Shown: positions 7,980-16,973 of the stretch, piece after piece
How the letters are laid out: each line of letters opens with the position of its first letter
Position numbering within the stretch: position 1 is the stretch's first letter
NCBI GenBank assembly: GCA_023439545.1
Contig: JAEXNT010000076.1
Span: forward strand, 1 to 36,216
Direction: 5' to 3'
Length of the DNA: 36,216 bases
DNA from: Bacillota bacterium
Lineage (GTDB): Bacteria; Bacillota; Clostridia; Acetivibrionales; DTU013
Translations under genes and position numbers: made by a program
Notes under the pieces: generated by a model
What the model saw: the letters and a program-made list of their open reading frames with translations, nothing else
Told to the model about the DNA's origin: nothing
The model's database searches: none

Positions 7980-9389
7980 TTGGACACAAGAGAAAAAACA
8001 TTCGTCTCAGAGGATGAAATGACACGGCAGGAAGCATTCATGCATTCCGTGCGGGAATTGAATCCCGGGGGCTCAAAAAAATATTCGATAAATACGTACG
8101 GCTGCCAGATGAACGAGAATGATTCCGAAAAGCTGGCAGGGATGCTTGAAGCGATGGGATACAGGCAGACCGACCAGCTCGAGGATAGCGACCTGATACT
8201 TTTCAACACCTGCTGTGTCAGGGAAAATGCCGAACTGAAGGTTTACGGCCACCTGGGGTCGCTGAAGAAGCTGAAGGAGCGCAAACCCGATATGGTCATT
8301 GCTCTATGTGGCTGTATGATGCAGCAGGAGGCCATTGTTGACCATATCATCAGCAAATACAGGCATGTGGACCTCATATTCGGAACACACAATCTGCATA
8401 GATTCCCGGAATTACTGTATAAGGCGCTCAATTCCGAAAAAGCAGTTGCCGACGTCGGAAGTTCCGAGGGTTATATAGCCGAAGGCGTGCCGATACGGCG
8501 CGAGAACGGAATAAAAGCCTGGCTCACCATAATGTACGGCTGTAACAATTTCTGTTCCTACTGCATAGTTCCCTATGTCAGAGGAAGGGAGAGGAGCAGG
8601 AGAGAGCGCGATATAATCGACGAGGCAAAAATGCTGGGGCATCAGGGCTACAAGGAGATAACGCTGCTCGGGCAGAACGTCAACTCCTACGGAAAGGATC
8701 TGAAGGACGACAGCAGCTTTGCAAGCCTGCTGAGAAGCCTGGAGGACGCGGACGGCATAGAAAGGATCAGGTTTATGACGTCCCATCCCAAGGATCTCTC
8801 GGATGAACTTATCCTTGCTATGAGGGACTGCAAAAAGGTTTGCGAACACCTGCACCTTCCGGTGCAAGCCGGCAGTGACGCCATATTGAAGGAAATGAAC
8901 CGCAGATATACGCGCGAACACTATTTCGGGCTGGTAGATAAAATAAGGGAGCAGATCCCGGATATTTCACTGACAACGGATATAATCGTAGGCTATCCCG
9001 GCGAAACGGACGCAGACTTTGAACAGACGCTCGATCTTATCGAAAGGGTAAGGTTCGACTACGTTTATACCTTCCTATATTCCAGACGGACCGGCACTCC
9101 GGCGGCGAAAAAGGAGGAACAGGTCGGCGAAGATGTAATGAAGAAGAGGTTCGATGCGCTGCTGGAGCTTCAGAACGGAATAGGCCGGGAGATAAACGAA
9201 CGGATGGCCGGAAGCATAGAGCAAATACTTGTCGAAGGCACGAGCAAGAACAATATAAATATGCTCACGGGAAGAACCAGAACCAATAAAATAGTCAATT
9301 TCAAGGGCAGAACCGAGCTGATCGGGAGGTTGGCGGACGTAAGGATCGAAAAGGCAGGCACCTGGTCGATGGAAGGCAGTTTGGTATAA
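7980..9389 (+). CDS. miaB: tRNA-2-methylthio-N6-dimethylallyladenosine synthase MiaB
   Basis: A radical-SAM methylthiotransferase of 469 residues that converts i6A37 to ms2i6A37 in tRNAs reading UNN codons, using two [4Fe-4S] clusters. The N-terminal MTTase domain has TYGCQMNEND, FNTCCVRENA and LCGCMMQQE, supplying its three cluster Cys. The radical-SAM motif CNNFCSYC gives Cys188, Cys192 and Cys195. A TRAM domain closes the C-terminus (from about residue 400). The start is TTG 7980 with GGAGG at 7964-7968, spacing of 11 nt; an ATG at 8016-8018 is an alternative. It begins the conserved miaB-ymcA/ylbF-mutS-mutL-miaA-hfq order, and its substrate is made by MiaA, encoded in the same cluster. 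Confidence 0.96.
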   Translation: MDTREKTFVSEDEMTRQEAFMHSVRELNPGGSKKYSINTYGCQMNENDSEKLAGMLEAMGYRQTDQLEDSDLILFNTCCVRENAELKVYGHLGSLKKLKERKPDMVIALCGCMMQQEAIVDHIISKYRHVDLIFGTHNLHRFPELLYKALNSEKAVADVGSSEGYIAEGVPIRRENGIKAWLTIMYGCNNFCSYCIVPYVRGRERSRRERDIIDEAKMLGHQGYKEITLLGQNVNSYGKDLKDDSSFASLLRSLEDADGIERIRFMTSHPKDLSDELILAMRDCKKVCEHLHLPVQAGSDAILKEMNRRYTREHYFGLVDKIREQIPDISLTTDIIVGYPGETDADFEQTLDLIERVRFDYVYTFLYSRRTGTPAAKKEEQVGEDVMKKRFDALLELQNGIGREINERMAGSIEQILVEGTSKNNINMLTGRTRTNKIVNFKGRTELIGRLADVRIEKAGTWSMEGSLV

Positions 9390-9481
9390 CTAGACCAGGC
9401 GGTTATTATAGCAGACTGGTATGATAACCATTACAGTATGGCGTCAAGGCAGGCGCGGTAACAAAGCAGAAGTATGAACCA

Positions 9482-9512
9482 TTGACGGTTATGGCATTAA
9501 AGCAGGTACAAT
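9482..9512 (+). promoter_or_regulatory. Weak candidate internal promoter before ylbF-like gene
   Basis: TTGACG (9482-9487) and TACAAT (9507-9512) are 19 nt apart, longer than ideal. It lies in the 150-nt gap after miaB, which shows no other clear element. Confidence 0.3.
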
Positions 9513-9539
9513 ATATGAAAACATGGGAGGTTTATATAA

Positions 9540-9932
9540 ATGAGCGTTTTAGAGAAGGCAAGAGAACTGGGAGAGCTTCTGGCGGAGTCCGAACAGCTTA
9601 AAAGATTGAACAGCACACAGGCCGCGCTGGAGAGCGATGAACGCGGAATGGCGCTGATGGAGGACTACAGGCTTCTTCAGGTGGAACTGATCAAGGCAGC
9701 TAAAGAAAATGACAGTGAAGTTAAGGTCAACGACATCAAGGAGATGCTAATAGCTAAACAAAGAGAGTTAGACGATTACAAGCCGACTTCCGGATATATC
9801 GAAGCAAAGAACGATTTCGACGAGCTTATGAAAAATGTCAACGACGTCATTACGTTCGCGATAACAGGCGAAGCATGCTCCCCTTCGAAATGCGCTTCCT
9901 GCGGAGGAGGCTGCGGCGGCGCACACTCATAA
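9540..9932 (+). CDS. YlbF/YmcA-family regulator with C-terminal cysteine cluster
   Basis: A 130-residue helical protein of the YlbF/YmcA (Com_YlbF) family. In Bacillus subtilis YlbF, YmcA and YaaT form a complex that binds [4Fe-4S] clusters, affects competence, biofilm and sporulation, and assists mRNA processing by RNase Y. Two long helices (residues 2-40 and 60-110) dominate. The C-terminus ends in CSPSKCASCGGGCGG, four Cys that could form a metal or Fe-S site. The position between miaB and mutS matches ymcA in Bacillus, where the order is miaB-ymcA-cotE-mutS-mutL; cotE is absent here. The ATG has GGGAGG upstream. The family call is firm; which paralogue it represents is not settled. Confidence 0.85.
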   Translation: MSVLEKARELGELLAESEQLKRLNSTQAALESDERGMALMEDYRLLQVELIKAAKENDSEVKVNDIKEMLIAKQRELDDYKPTSGYIEAKNDFDELMKNVNDVITFAITGEACSPSKCASCGGGCGGAHS

Positions 9933-10012
9933 GCGCCGGATGTTACAGGCCCAAAGCCGGTAAAGATATAACGAGTGCGTAATAAACAATCAAATTAAGC
10001 GAGGTCGCAAAA

Positions 10013-12628
10013 ATGCCCGTTACACCTATGATGCAGCAGTATCTGGATATGAAGGAGCAACACAAGGATTGTATCCTTATGTTCAGGCTGGGTGACTTTT
10101 TTGAGATGTTTTTTCAAGATGCCGAGATAGCATCGAGAGAGCTTGATATCACACTGACCGGCAGGGATTGCGGCCTCGAGGAGCGCGCCCCCATGTGCGG
10201 AGTGCCTTTCCATGCCGTGGACGGGTACATTTCAAGGCTGATAACAAAGGGCTACAAGGTCGCCATATGCGAACAAATGGAAGATCCGGCACTTGCCAAG
10301 GGGATCGTAAAAAGGGAAGTAATACGCGTCGTAACGCCAGGTACCGTCACCGATACCGCAATGCTCGATGAAAAAAAGAACAATTTCCTTGTCTCTGTTT
10401 ATTCCAAAGGCTATATGTACGGGTTTGCCGTCGTCGACGTATCTACGGGCGAATTCTCGACCACGAGGATAACCTGGGGCAATACCTTCAACAAGCTCCT
10501 CGATGAGATCGCTAAATACGGGCCTGCCGAAATCATTGCGAATAGGGCGTTTTATGACTCGGAGTCGTTTGCGGGACAGCTCAGGAAACGTTTCAACACA
10601 TATATTTCACCTCTTGATGATCAGTATTTTGACGAAAACAATTCTTCTGAAATACTTGAAAACAGGCTTGGCGCCGGCGCCCTGCCGCAGGACTGGCAGG
10701 AGCTCTGCATAAATGCCTGCGGAGCGCTCATGGCTTACCTTGAGCAGACCGAGAAGGCCGGGCTCGAGCATATACAGAAAATAACGCCTTACAAAATAGA
10801 AGAATTCATGGTATTGGACATAGCTACAAGGCGGAATCTCGAACTGACCGAAACGATGAGGGAAAAGAACAGGAAAGGCACGCTTTTGTGGGTGCTTGAC
10901 AGGACGATGACTTCGATGGGCGCAAGGGCGCTTCGAAGATGGGTGGAGCAGCCTCTTGTGAAAACGGGCGACATCGATGAGCGCCTGGAGTCTGTCGACG
11001 AATTGAAGGAAAAATTCATGGTACGCATGGAGCTTCGTGAGCTCTTCAGGAGGGTTCATGATATAGAGAGGCTGATAGGCAAGGTAGTACTTGGCAGCGC
11101 AAACTGCAGGGACCTGATAGCGCTCAGGAATTCCCTGCAGCAGATACCTTATATAAAAAATATACTGAAGTCCTGCTCCTCTTCTCTGGTGTCTGCGAAC
11201 GACAATAATATAGACTCTTTGGAGGACATAGCCGGGCTCATAGATAGTTCGATCGTCGATGAACCTCCCGTTTCGGTAAGGGATGGAGGTTTAATAAAAC
11301 CCGGGTACGACGAAGAAGTGGACAGGCTCAGGCATGCCACCACAGACGGCAAACAGTGGATCGCGTCGCTGGAAGCGGCCGAGAGGGAAAAGACCGGGAT
11401 CAAGAGCCTAAAGATAGGCTACACCAAGGTTTTCGGCTATTATCTCGAAGTGACCAAATCATATTACAATCTGGTCCCGCAGGAGTATATAAGGAAGCAG
11501 ACGCTTGCAAACTGCGAGAGGTTCGTGACGCAGGAGCTCAAGGAGATGGAGGAAACCATACTTGGAGCCGAGGGCAAGGTCGTAGAGCTCGAATATGCCT
11601 TGTTTACGGAAATAAGGGAAAAGATAGCGTCGCAGGTCGGCAGGATAAAGGCTGCCGCAGCCGGAATCGCCGAGCTTGACGTACTTTGTTCGCTCGCGGA
11701 GGTTGCGGACAGGGAAAATTACTGCAGGCCCGCCGTTAATGACGAGGGCTTGATAAATATATCGGGCGGACGGCACCCTGTAGTCGAGAAAATGCTGGAA
11801 CAGGGAGAGTTCGTGCCGAACGATACGCTGCTTGACATGGATGAAAACAGGCTCTCCATTATCACCGGGCCGAATATGGCCGGCAAATCAACTTATATGA
11901 GGCAGGTAGCGCTTATAGTGCTCATGGCGCAGGTCGGAAGCTTCGTCCCTGCGGTGTCGGCTGTTATAGGCGTAACGGACAGGATATTTACGAGAGTTGG
12001 CGCATCCGACGATCTGGCGGCGGGTCAGAGCACCTTTATGGTGGAAATGTCGGAGGTTGCAGGCATACTTGAGAATGCGACCCGTAGAAGCCTGCTCGTG
12101 CTTGACGAGATAGGCAGGGGGACAAGCACATTTGACGGACTTAGCATTGCGTGGTCTGTCATAGAATACATATCTGACCGGGAAAAGGTCGGAAGCAGGA
12201 CGCTTTTTGCGACGCATTACCATGAACTGACCGAGCTCGAAGGAAAGATAACAGGCATCAAGAATTATTGCATTGCCGTTAAGGAAAAGGGCGATGATAT
12301 AATTTTCCTAAGAAAAATAATACGCGGAGGCGCCGACGGCAGTTACGGCATACAGGTTGCGAAGCTTGCAGGGGTCCCGCAGATTGTGACGGACAGGGCC
12401 AAGGAACTGCTAAAGGAGCTGGAAGCCGCAGATATCAGCAAACACAGGGCACGGCGGAGGATCGTTCCGCTGGACGGCCAGGTGGAGCTTTTCATCCCGA
12501 ACGAAAATGATGAAAAAGCCGGAAAAGAAGTGCTCGAGGAGCTGAAAGCCATAGATGTGTCCGAAATGACGCCGCTTGACGCAATGAACGTTTTGTACAG
12601 GCTGCAGCTCAAAGCGAGGAAGGGTTGA
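10013..12628 (+). CDS. mutS: DNA mismatch repair protein MutS
   Basis: An 871-residue MutS1 that recognises mismatches and small loops and recruits MutL. The mismatch-wedge motif Phe29-Phe30-Glu31 is in LGDFFEMFF. The connector and lever domains follow, then the ABC-type ATPase with Walker A GPNMAGKST (about residues 619-627), STFMVEMSE and the Walker B LLVLDEIGRGTST, and the signature His in FATHYHEL. The C-terminal helical tail ends near residue 871, a usual length. The start has GAGG about 10 nt upstream. The stop lies 2 nt before the mutL ATG, which implies co-translation. Confidence 0.98.
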   Translation: MPVTPMMQQYLDMKEQHKDCILMFRLGDFFEMFFQDAEIASRELDITLTGRDCGLEERAPMCGVPFHAVDGYISRLITKGYKVAICEQMEDPALAKGIVKREVIRVVTPGTVTDTAMLDEKKNNFLVSVYSKGYMYGFAVVDVSTGEFSTTRITWGNTFNKLLDEIAKYGPAEIIANRAFYDSESFAGQLRKRFNTYISPLDDQYFDENNSSEILENRLGAGALPQDWQELCINACGALMAYLEQTEKAGLEHIQKITPYKIEEFMVLDIATRRNLELTETMREKNRKGTLLWVLDRTMTSMGARALRRWVEQPLVKTGDIDERLESVDELKEKFMVRMELRELFRRVHDIERLIGKVVLGSANCRDLIALRNSLQQIPYIKNILKSCSSSLVSANDNNIDSLEDIAGLIDSSIVDEPPVSVRDGGLIKPGYDEEVDRLRHATTDGKQWIASLEAAEREKTGIKSLKIGYTKVFGYYLEVTKSYYNLVPQEYIRKQTLANCERFVTQELKEMEETILGAEGKVVELEYALFTEIREKIASQVGRIKAAAAGIAELDVLCSLAEVADRENYCRPAVNDEGLINISGGRHPVVEKMLEQGEFVPNDTLLDMDENRLSIITGPNMAGKSTYMRQVALIVLMAQVGSFVPAVSAVIGVTDRIFTRVGASDDLAAGQSTFMVEMSEVAGILENATRRSLLVLDEIGRGTSTFDGLSIAWSVIEYISDREKVGSRTLFATHYHELTELEGKITGIKNYCIAVKEKGDDIIFLRKIIRGGADGSYGIQVAKLAGVPQIVTDRAKELLKELEAADISKHRARRRIVPLDGQVELFIPNENDEKAGKEVLEELKAIDVSEMTPLDAMNVLYRLQLKARKG

Positions 12629-12630
12629 GA

Positions 12631-14769
12631 ATGGGAAAGATAATTATTCTCGATGAGAATACCGCCAACAAGATCGCAGCCGGCGAGGTCATAGAAAAGC
12701 CTGCTTCAGTAATAAAGGAACTGGTCGAGAATTCGATAGATGCGGGCGCCACGAATATAAGCGTTGAGATCCGGAACGGCGGCATTTCATTTATACGCGT
12801 CACTGACAACGGCAGCGGCCTCGAGGAGGATGACGTCGAGATTGCCTTCGAGAGACATGCCACAAGTAAAATAAGAAGGGCCGACGACCTGGAATACATA
12901 AAGAGCATGGGCTTTCGAGGAGAGGCGCTGGCAAGCATCGCTGCGGTTTCCGAAGTTCAGCTTACGACAAGGGTCAGGGACGCCGTACAGGGGGTCTCCA
13001 TAGAAGTAAGGGGCGGCGCCGTTACAGGAATAAAACCTGCCGGTTGTCCTGTCGGTACGACTATTACCGTGAAGGAGCTTTTTTTCAACACTCCGGCCAG
13101 ATACAAGTTTCTAAAGAAGGATTCGACGGAAGCGGCTTACGTAACGGATATCATAAGCAGGATAGCGCTTGGCTACCCGGATATTTCCATAAAGCTTACG
13201 AGCAACGGTACTGCGGTACTTCACACACCCGGCAACGGAGATCTGAAAAGCGTTATCTTCAGCATATACGGTTCGGAGACCTCAAAACGCCTGCTCAAGG
13301 TCGATCACAAGGATGAGCATGTTAAAATAGCAGGTTGTGTCGGAGGGGCGGAGATGGCTCGCTCCAACCGCAGCCAGCAATTATTCTACATAAACGGCAG
13401 AACTATAAGGAGCAAGACGATAACCTCGGCGTTGGATGCAGCTTATGCGACATACCTGATGAAAAACAAATACGCCTTCGCAGTGCTGGACATACGTATA
13501 AATCCGGCATCGGTGGATGTAAATGTGCATCCTTCGAAGATGGAGGTCAAATTCTCCAATGAACAGGATATTTACAGGGCCGTATACCATGCTGTCAACG
13601 GCGCGCTGCTTTCACAGTCCTCTATCAGGACGCTGCCCTCCTATTTCACGAGGGCTACCGGAGAGGATACGGCTGTAACGCCGGCAAGATCCGGGGGCGC
13701 CGGAAAATCGCCATATCACCTGAATAAAGAGCTGAAGGGCGGACCTGCTTATTCGCAGCAGGACTTCGAGTGGGTGCGCAAGGAACTGGAACGGAAGAGG
13801 ACGGAGGCAGTTTCGGGCACTCCGGGAAATGAAGGCCGGGATTTGTCCGGCGATCATGGAAATAAAGACCGGGATTTTACAGGCGGTCTGGGGATGGAAA
13901 GCCATTATTCAGCCGACAGCGGAGAAACCGAAAGCAGGCAAATAACTGAGCGGGATATCGGAGGTAATGAGGAAGTACTCCGGAAGACAGCGGATCTGAA
14001 AGCAACAGATTGGAAAGCAGCGGACCAAGTGACACGCGATTCGAAGGAGAGCCGGTCGCAAAGTATTTACGCGATCAATGTAGAAAAGGCTCCGTTTGTG
14101 GCCGAGTCCGGGCCGGCAGACGTTATCCGGGCTGCTTCCGACGTTACTGATATAGAGCCCGGAAAAGACAAGCGATCCAACCTTGATATTTTCAGTAATA
14201 CAAGGGTGGTCGGGCAGGTTTTTTCAACATACATAATACTCGAGGGAACGGATGAATTGTTTCTGCTCGACCAACACGCGGCGCACGAACGTATCCGGTA
14301 TGAGGAACTAAAGAGAGCGTGGTCGAAAAACGAACAGTTTTCGCAGCTGCTAATTTCCGTTATCAACATTGAACTGTCAGCCGCCGAGTATCAGTTCGCG
14401 GTTTCGGAAATACCTTTCTTTACAAGGCTCGGCTTTACGTACGAAAGCTTCGGAAGCAATTCCATAATATTGCGTTCGGTTCCGTTCATGGATCAAAGTG
14501 TCAATATCACAGAGCTATTTACAGAAATTCTCGATTTCGTGATGAACGGGAGCAATCCGGACAAAAGTCTGACAGCCGACGAAGCGCTGTACCGGATGGC
14601 CTGCAAATCGGCAGTCAAAGCGAACAAAAAGCTTGACGTAAAGGAAATAGACGCGCTGCTTGAAAAGCTTGCAAGTCTTGAGAACCCCTTTACCTGTCCT
14701 CACGGGCGTCCGGCGATTCTGCGACTGAGACGGTATGATTTGGAAAAATTGTTCAAAAGGATAGTATAA
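12631..14769 (+). CDS. mutL: DNA mismatch repair endonuclease MutL
   Basis: A 712-residue MutL from ATG 12631 (AGGAAGGG at 12616-12623); TTG 12625 is in frame but too close to that site. The GHKL ATPase motifs are ENSIDAGAT, DNGSGL and GFRGEALASI, and NVHPSKMEVKF closes the N-terminal domain. The C-terminal endonuclease motif DQHAAHERIRYEE (DQHAx2Ex4E, about residues 547-558) and CPHGRPAI show it is a nicking MutL, as expected without MutH. The interdomain linker (about residues 340-520) is long and low-complexity, with a three-copy 11-residue repeat at 13825-13923. It is longer than many clostridial MutL proteins because of this linker. Confidence 0.97.
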   Translation: MGKIIILDENTANKIAAGEVIEKPASVIKELVENSIDAGATNISVEIRNGGISFIRVTDNGSGLEEDDVEIAFERHATSKIRRADDLEYIKSMGFRGEALASIAAVSEVQLTTRVRDAVQGVSIEVRGGAVTGIKPAGCPVGTTITVKELFFNTPARYKFLKKDSTEAAYVTDIISRIALGYPDISIKLTSNGTAVLHTPGNGDLKSVIFSIYGSETSKRLLKVDHKDEHVKIAGCVGGAEMARSNRSQQLFYINGRTIRSKTITSALDAAYATYLMKNKYAFAVLDIRINPASVDVNVHPSKMEVKFSNEQDIYRAVYHAVNGALLSQSSIRTLPSYFTRATGEDTAVTPARSGGAGKSPYHLNKELKGGPAYSQQDFEWVRKELERKRTEAVSGTPGNEGRDLSGDHGNKDRDFTGGLGMESHYSADSGETESRQITERDIGGNEEVLRKTADLKATDWKAADQVTRDSKESRSQSIYAINVEKAPFVAESGPADVIRAASDVTDIEPGKDKRSNLDIFSNTRVVGQVFSTYIILEGTDELFLLDQHAAHERIRYEELKRAWSKNEQFSQLLISVINIELSAAEYQFAVSEIPFFTRLGFTYESFGSNSIILRSVPFMDQSVNITELFTEILDFVMNGSNPDKSLTADEALYRMACKSAVKANKKLDVKEIDALLEKLASLENPFTCPHGRPAILRLRRYDLEKLFKRIV
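13825..13923 (+). repeat. 33-bp minisatellite-like repeat inside the mutL linker
   Basis: Units begin at 13825, 13858 and 13891 with a 33-bp (11-codon) period. The encoded units are GNEGRDLSGDH, GNKDRDFTGGL and a decayed GMESHYSADSG. The first two are closely similar at DNA level, the third weakly. The period preserves the reading frame. Confidence 0.65.
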
Positions 14770-14823
14770 ATATATAACCGCTGGGTACAATTGGTAGGTA
14801 GAAAGGGGGCATAGTTTAATTTA

Positions 14824-15768
14824 ATGGAGCCTGTAATAGTTATCGCAGGCCCGACAGCATCAGGAAAAACGAAGTTGTCGATCGAGCTTGCAAAAAAAAT
14901 AGGCGGCAGCATAGTTTCCGCAGACTCGATGCAGATATACAGGTACATGGATATCGGCACTGCAAAACCGGATGCAAAAGAAATGTCGGGCATCAGGCAT
15001 TATATGCTGGACGAAGTCGATCCCGACGAGAATTTCAGCGTTGCAAGATACCGTGAATGCGCGCTCGGTTATATTTCCAAGATAGTAAATGAAGGTAAGC
15101 GCCCCATCGTTGCAGGTGGAACAGGTCTTTACATCAATTCCCTTATCTATAACATCAATTTTTCAGAGACGATTTGCGATGAAGATTTGAGGGAAGCCCT
15201 CAGGAACGAGGCGCAGGAAAAGGGTAACAGGGCAATATATGATAAGCTTTTGAGAATAGATCCCGAAGCAGCTTCAAGGATACATGAAAACGATACTAAA
15301 AGAATAATCAGGGCGATCGAAGTCTACGAACATACAAAAAAAACGATTTCAGAGCACGTAAAGGAATCCAGGCAGGAGCCGCCGCCTTACAGGTACATTA
15401 TATTCGGTCTCGATTGGGACAGGGAAAAGCTGTACGCGAGGATTGAAAAAAGGATAGAAAAAATGCTCGAGAACGGACTGGTGGATGAAGTCAGGAGACT
15501 CGCGGGCATGGGGTATGACAAAGGCGGAACTGCAATGCAGGGAATAGGCTACAAAGAGGTCCTCGAATACCTTAAAGGAAACAGGACACTTGAAGAGACG
15601 GAATATATACTCAAACGCGATACAAGACATTATGCCAAACGTCAAATGACGTGGTTCCGCAGGATCGAAGGTATCAACTGGTTAAAAGTGGATGAGAACA
15701 GCGATTTTGGGGAGTTGTCCGAAAAAATTATTCGTGAGTGTATTGCAACATATGGAATAATCTTGTAA
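14824..15768 (+). CDS. miaA: tRNA dimethylallyltransferase MiaA
   Basis: A 314-residue enzyme that transfers dimethylallyl from DMAPP to N6 of A37, making the substrate for MiaB. The P-loop GPTASGKT lies at residues 9-16, followed by SADSMQIYRYMDIGTAKP and GGTGLYI, all family signatures; the tRNA-binding helical insertion and KRDTRHYAKRQMTWFRR near the end are intact. ATG 14824 is the only reasonable start because an in-frame TAG sits at 14812, yet the purine-rich AAAGGGGG (14802-14809) ends 14 nt upstream, an unusually long spacing. It follows mutL with a 54-nt gap. Confidence 0.97.
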   Translation: MEPVIVIAGPTASGKTKLSIELAKKIGGSIVSADSMQIYRYMDIGTAKPDAKEMSGIRHYMLDEVDPDENFSVARYRECALGYISKIVNEGKRPIVAGGTGLYINSLIYNINFSETICDEDLREALRNEAQEKGNRAIYDKLLRIDPEAASRIHENDTKRIIRAIEVYEHTKKTISEHVKESRQEPPPYRYIIFGLDWDREKLYARIEKRIEKMLENGLVDEVRRLAGMGYDKGGTAMQGIGYKEVLEYLKGNRTLEETEYILKRDTRHYAKRQMTWFRRIEGINWLKVDENSDFGELSEKIIRECIATYGIIL

Positions 15769-15827
15769 AATTAAACTGATTCTTGATTTAATTAAATTAA
15801 GAAGAATACTTTAAGGAGGATTATCAA

Positions 15828-16070
15828 GTGAACAAGGCTAATATCAATTTGCAGGATGTATTTTTGAACCAGGTGAGGAAGGAACATATTGCGGTCACTA
15901 TTTACCTTACCAATGGTTTTCAGCTTAAAGGAATGGTAAAGGGATTTGATAATTTCACTGTTGTACTGGACACGGACGGTAAGCAGCAGTTGGTATATAA
16001 GCACGCAATCTCGACCATAAGCCCTATGAAAATGGTCAATTTCATTTTCAACGACAGCGCAAAGGAATAA
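15828..16070 (+). CDS. hfq: RNA chaperone Hfq
   Basis: An 80-residue Sm-fold protein that forms a hexamer and pairs small RNAs with mRNAs. The Sm1 region is NGFQLKGMVKGFDNFTVVL and the Sm2 motif is YKHAISTI, both typical. NLQDVFLNQVR gives the N-terminal helix. It has a short acidic C-terminus, as in Firmicutes. It starts with GTG behind an excellent AAGGAGGA (15813-15820). The miaA-hfq order is widely conserved. A bidirectional terminator separates it from the convergent lexA. Confidence 0.97.
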   Translation: MNKANINLQDVFLNQVRKEHIAVTIYLTNGFQLKGMVKGFDNFTVVLDTDGKQQLVYKHAISTISPMKMVNFIFNDSAKE

Positions 16071-16090
16071 CGATTACATAATAACCGAGC

Positions 16091-16131
16091 AAAAAAAGAA
16101 ACTTAGGAAGCAACAGCATCCTGAGTTTTTT
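16091..16131. terminator. Bidirectional terminator between hfq and lexA
   Basis: CTTAGGA (16102-16108) and TCCTGAG (16119-16125) form a stem with one wobble. It has T residues at 16126-16131 for hfq and an A-rich run at 16091-16097 that becomes a T run for lexA on the minus strand. Confidence 0.75.
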
Positions 16132-16159
16132 GAATGGAAAAATTTATTCAGCAAGCTTG

Positions 16160-16810
16160 CTACATCTTCCTGAAAACGCCTATGACTTTACCGAGGATTG
16201 TGAGATTTTCACGTACGATTATCGGGTCCATGTATTGATTCTGAGGCTGAAGCCTAACGTAACCCTTTTCCTTGTAAAAAGTTTTAACAGTCGCTTCGTC
16301 ATTGATCATAGCCACTACGATATCACCGTTATTTGCTGTCGACTGCTGTCTGACAAGCACCATGTCCCTATCCAGTATTCCCGCCTCCACCATGCTGTCT
16401 CCCTGGACCTTAAGCATGAAAGCGGTGGAATTCTGAACGAAATCAACGGGAAGAGGGAATGTGTCTTCTATATTTTCAACCGCCAAAATGGGCTGCCCGG
16501 CTGTGACCTTGCCCACGATAGGTATATCTACGAGTTCTTTTCTTGAATAATAGTCCTTGGGTTCACTGTGCTCCCTGATATAGGTTTTTTTGTTGCTGCC
16601 GATGACCCTGAGGGCTCTGGGCTTTGTGGGATCCTTCAGTATGAGCCCGCTCTTTTCCAATTTTTCGAGGTAGCCATGAACGGTAGAGGTGGATTTGAAA
16701 CCTACAGCGCTGCATATTTCACGTACAGACGGCGGATAGCCCTTTTCTTCGACCTGGCTGTTCACAAAATCAAGAATTTGCTGCTGTTTATCATTTAGCT
16801 TCTTGTTCAT
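16160..16810 (-). CDS. lexA: SOS repressor LexA
   Basis: A 216-residue repressor of the DNA damage response, inactivated by RecA-stimulated self-cleavage. The N-terminal winged helix covers residues 1-70 (GYPPSVREICSAVGFKSTST is the recognition region). The cleavage site is Ala104-Gly105 in KVTAGQP. Catalytic Ser139 is in GDSM and Lys176 in EATVKTF. The start on the minus strand has an AAAGGGG site about 8 nt upstream. Its promoter overlaps an SOS box, so it is autoregulated, and it faces away from the LysM gene in the lexA-yneA arrangement known from Bacillus. Confidence 0.97.
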   Translation of the reverse strand: MNKKLNDKQQQILDFVNSQVEEKGYPPSVREICSAVGFKSTSTVHGYLEKLEKSGLILKDPTKPRALRVIGSNKKTYIREHSEPKDYYSRKELVDIPIVGKVTAGQPILAVENIEDTFPLPVDFVQNSTAFMLKVQGDSMVEAGILDRDMVLVRQQSTANNGDIVVAMINDEATVKTFYKEKGYVRLQPQNQYMDPIIVRENLTILGKVIGVFRKM

Positions 16811-16861
16811 TCGCTACACCCCTTTGTAAAACTGGAACATCTAATAATTTTTGCTAAATTC

Positions 16862-16890
16862 ATTATATTAAATAAACTAATAAAAGTCAA
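16862..16890 (-). promoter_or_regulatory. lexA promoter
   Basis: On the minus strand TTGACT (16885-16890) and TATAAT (16862-16867) have exactly 17 nt between them. SOS box 1 overlaps the -35 hexamer. Confidence 0.8.
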
Positions 16891-16901
16891 ACAAATGTTC
16901 G
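16888..16901. promoter_or_regulatory. SOS box 1 (degenerate), over the lexA -35
   Basis: CAAACAAATGTTCG has one perfect half (GTTCG) and one changed half (CAAAC for CGAAC). It overlaps the lexA -35 hexamer and suits weak autorepression. Confidence 0.65.
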
Positions 16902-16910
16902 AAAAATGTG

Positions 16911-16940
16911 TTGACAGGGGAACACCTGTTCGATTATAAT
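16911..16940 (+). promoter_or_regulatory. Promoter of the LysM/YneA-like gene
   Basis: Both hexamers are perfect consensus: TTGACA (16911-16916) and TATAAT (16935-16940), with an 18-nt spacer that is almost filled by SOS box 2. An intrinsically strong promoter kept silent by a repressor is the natural reading. Confidence 0.87.
16919..16932. promoter_or_regulatory. SOS box 2, inside the yneA-like promoter spacer
   Basis: GGAACACCTGTTCG matches the Gram-positive LexA box (CGAAC-N4-GTTCG) at all but the first position. Confidence 0.85.
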
Positions 16941-16946
16941 GGTTAC

Positions 16947-16960
16947 AGAACAAATGTTCT
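16947..16960. promoter_or_regulatory. SOS box 3, at the yneA-like transcription start
   Basis: AGAACAAATGTTCT has perfect 5-bp arms around AAAT. It lies just downstream of the expected +1 and directly before the ribosome binding site. Confidence 0.85.
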
Positions 16961-16973
16961 GCAGGAGGTTTTT

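Noticed and set aside
16130..16546. 138-codon plus-strand frame
   Set aside because: Antisense to lexA, begins within the hfq/lexA terminator and has no independent support.
16908..16973. 22-codon N-terminal extension of the LysM gene
   Set aside because: It would translate through the promoter and SOS boxes; ATG 16974 has a strong AGGAGG.
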